The notes beneath the pieces are model-generated. The model ran no database searches. It was not told where the DNA came from and saw only the letters and a list, made by a program, of their open reading frames with translations. A program made the position numbers and the translations under genes. Of a stretch of 23,002 bases of DNA, positions 21,951 through 23,002 are shown piece after piece (the stretch's first letter is position 1; each line of letters starts with the position of its first letter). Origin of the DNA: Ancrocorticia sp039812645 (GTDB lineage Bacteria; Actinomycetota; Actinomycetes; Actinomycetales; Actinomycetaceae); the NCBI GenBank assembly GCA_039812645.1, contig JBDIAV010000048.1, positions 1-23,002 on the forward strand. The letters are read 5' to 3'.

Positions 21951-23002
21951 ATGGCTCAAGGTGTAGCAACGTCAGGACGGCTTACACTGATATCTCGACG
22001 ATATTTAGCTCCGTCCAGAGGTTCTATTGTACGGTCGCCAGGGTTTCACAAGGTATTTTTGGCCGTGGTGGATATCGTCGTCATTGGTCTTAGCTTCCTG
22101 ATTGCTACCGAAGTGGTTAAGCGAGCTAGTGGTCTCAGCCTCACGAGTGATGAGTACATCGCAACTGCGATTTTCTCTGTCCTGTGGATCGCCATCGTGG
22201 CGATGTTTGGAACTTATGCTCTTTCTCAGGTGCGGGCTGGTGCCATCGAATATAAGCGTGCCATGAACGCTTCGTTCACCACGGCTGGAATTGTGAGCAT
22301 CATCTGCTACCTCTTGAACTACGAGTACCCTCGCCTGCTGTTTGGTGTGTGGATGCTCGCCGGTGTGGTGCTGCTCAGCATTTCTCGATTCATTCGGCGG
22401 CGCGCGATGCAGCGCTTGCACCGGAGGAACCGTTTCATTACTCCTCTTCTTATTGCCGGTAGTAGTCGGCATGCCGATGAGGTTGCAGCGGTCCTTAACC
22501 GTGAAAAGTGGTTGGGCTACCGTGTTAAGGGCGTTGTTACGAATGACAAAGTGACCGCGACAAAGCTAGGGCTTCCCGTTCTGGGGGCAATGGATAATTT
22601 GCCAACGATTATTAAGTCAAACGCCGCTCCTGCCGTGGTGTTCGCCGAAGGGGCTTTTGATTCCTCTGCCGAGTTTCGTCGGCTTGCGTGGCAGCTCGAG
22701 CAGTCACGAGTGCAGATGATTCTTGCTCCGACGCTGGCTGATGTGAGCGCCGAGCGTCTAGAGTTTCGTCCGGTAGCGGGCCTTCCGTTGGTGGATGTCG
22801 CGCGGCCTACGGCAGCGAAGTCGTTGCGCTGGGTCAAGCGTTCCATGGATGTGCTCGGATCGGCCTTCTTCCTGCTGGCGGCCAGCCATATTCTGCTTGC
22901 TGCAATGATCGCCATCAAACTCGAAGACGGTGGCCCTATCTTCTTCAAGCAGCGCCGCGTGGGACTCAACGGTGAAGAGTTTGATTGCCTCAAGCTGCGC
23001 TC
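21951..23002 (+). CDS. Polyprenyl glycosylphosphotransferase (sugar transferase), 3' end outside window
   Basis: This reading frame is open from the ATG at 21951 (GGGGGA 5 bases upstream) to the window end, 350 codons so far. About four hydrophobic helices lie in the first 150 residues (for example FLAVVDIVVIGLSFLIATEV, LLFGVWMLAGVVLLSISRFI). A Rossmann-like middle section follows (TPLLIAGSSRHADEVAAVLN, then AAPAVVFAEGAFDSSAEFRR). The start of the catalytic bacterial sugar transferase domain comes next: KRSMDVLGSAFFLLAASHIL, then DGGPIFFKQRRVGLNGEEFD, where KQRRVG and the following CLKLR are conserved. Such WbaP/CpsE-type enzymes transfer a sugar phosphate to undecaprenyl phosphate and start capsule or exopolysaccharide synthesis at the membrane. 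Length and motifs match the family; the rest of the domain is cut off. Confidence 0.93.
   Translation, partial: MAQGVATSGRLTLISRRYLAPSRGSIVRSPGFHKVFLAVVDIVVIGLSFLIATEVVKRASGLSLTSDEYIATAIFSVLWIAIVAMFGTYALSQVRAGAIEYKRAMNASFTTAGIVSIICYLLNYEYPRLLFGVWMLAGVVLLSISRFIRRRAMQRLHRRNRFITPLLIAGSSRHADEVAAVLNREKWLGYRVKGVVTNDKVTATKLGLPVLGAMDNLPTIIKSNAAPAVVFAEGAFDSSAEFRRLAWQLEQSRVQMILAPTLADVSAERLEFRPVAGLPLVDVARPTAAKSLRWVKRSMDVLGSAFFLLAASHILLAAMIAIKLEDGGPIFFKQRRVGLNGEEFDCLKLR

Overview
The window looks like chromosomal DNA of a medium-to-high-GC actinobacterium. The signs are a long homodimeric pyruvate dehydrogenase E1 (aceE) divergent from a DUF3052 gene, which is the arrangement I recall from Mycobacterium and other Actinomycetota, together with GTG/TTG starts, short 5' leaders and NarL-type two-component genes. 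Codon use and gene set would fit an Actinomycetaceae-like organism (Trueperella/Arcanobacterium type), but that is a guess.

Layout. 1-3600: aceE (minus strand, with its terminator) divergent from a DUF3052 gene. 3695-3768: tRNA-Val(UAC) with a strong terminator. 3900-6750: minus-strand accessory genes, namely a VOC/glyoxalase-fold protein, a short AraC-type regulator, a DUF6892-like protein and a lipoprotein; two small repeat structures here look like degenerate IS ends. 6988-8871: acetyl-CoA synthetase, divergent from a polytopic acyltransferase-like membrane protein (9075-10439). 10478-17225: the most interesting part, two divergent intracellular subtilases around a palindrome-rich intergenic region. 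The rightward one begins a tightly coupled four-gene operon: S8 peptidase with seven VGYVSG repeats, ECF-type sigma factor, small protein with a transthyretin-like C-terminus, and TPR-CHAT caspase-like protease. 17358-18411: a small zinc-ribbon protein and a DUF1541 copper-type lipoprotein behind a CsoR-like operator. 18463-20881: a probable pseudogene and a divergent histidine kinase/response regulator pair. 21012-23002: the edge of a cell-surface polymer locus, with a cytidylyltransferase-like gene, a long AT-rich gap and a polyprenyl glycosylphosphotransferase that runs off the window.

How genes may work together. aceE and acsA are two routes to acetyl-CoA. The S8/sigma/small protein/TPR-CHAT operon has no signal peptides or membrane segments and overlapping stop/start codons, so it probably acts in the cytoplasm as one unit: a predicted caspase-like protease, a predicted subtilase with a repetitive linker, and a transcription factor that proteolysis could release. 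This resembles in outline the TPR-CHAT/Csx30/sigma branch of type III-E CRISPR systems, but no CRISPR array or cas gene is present. All functional statements for this module are inference from domains and gene order.
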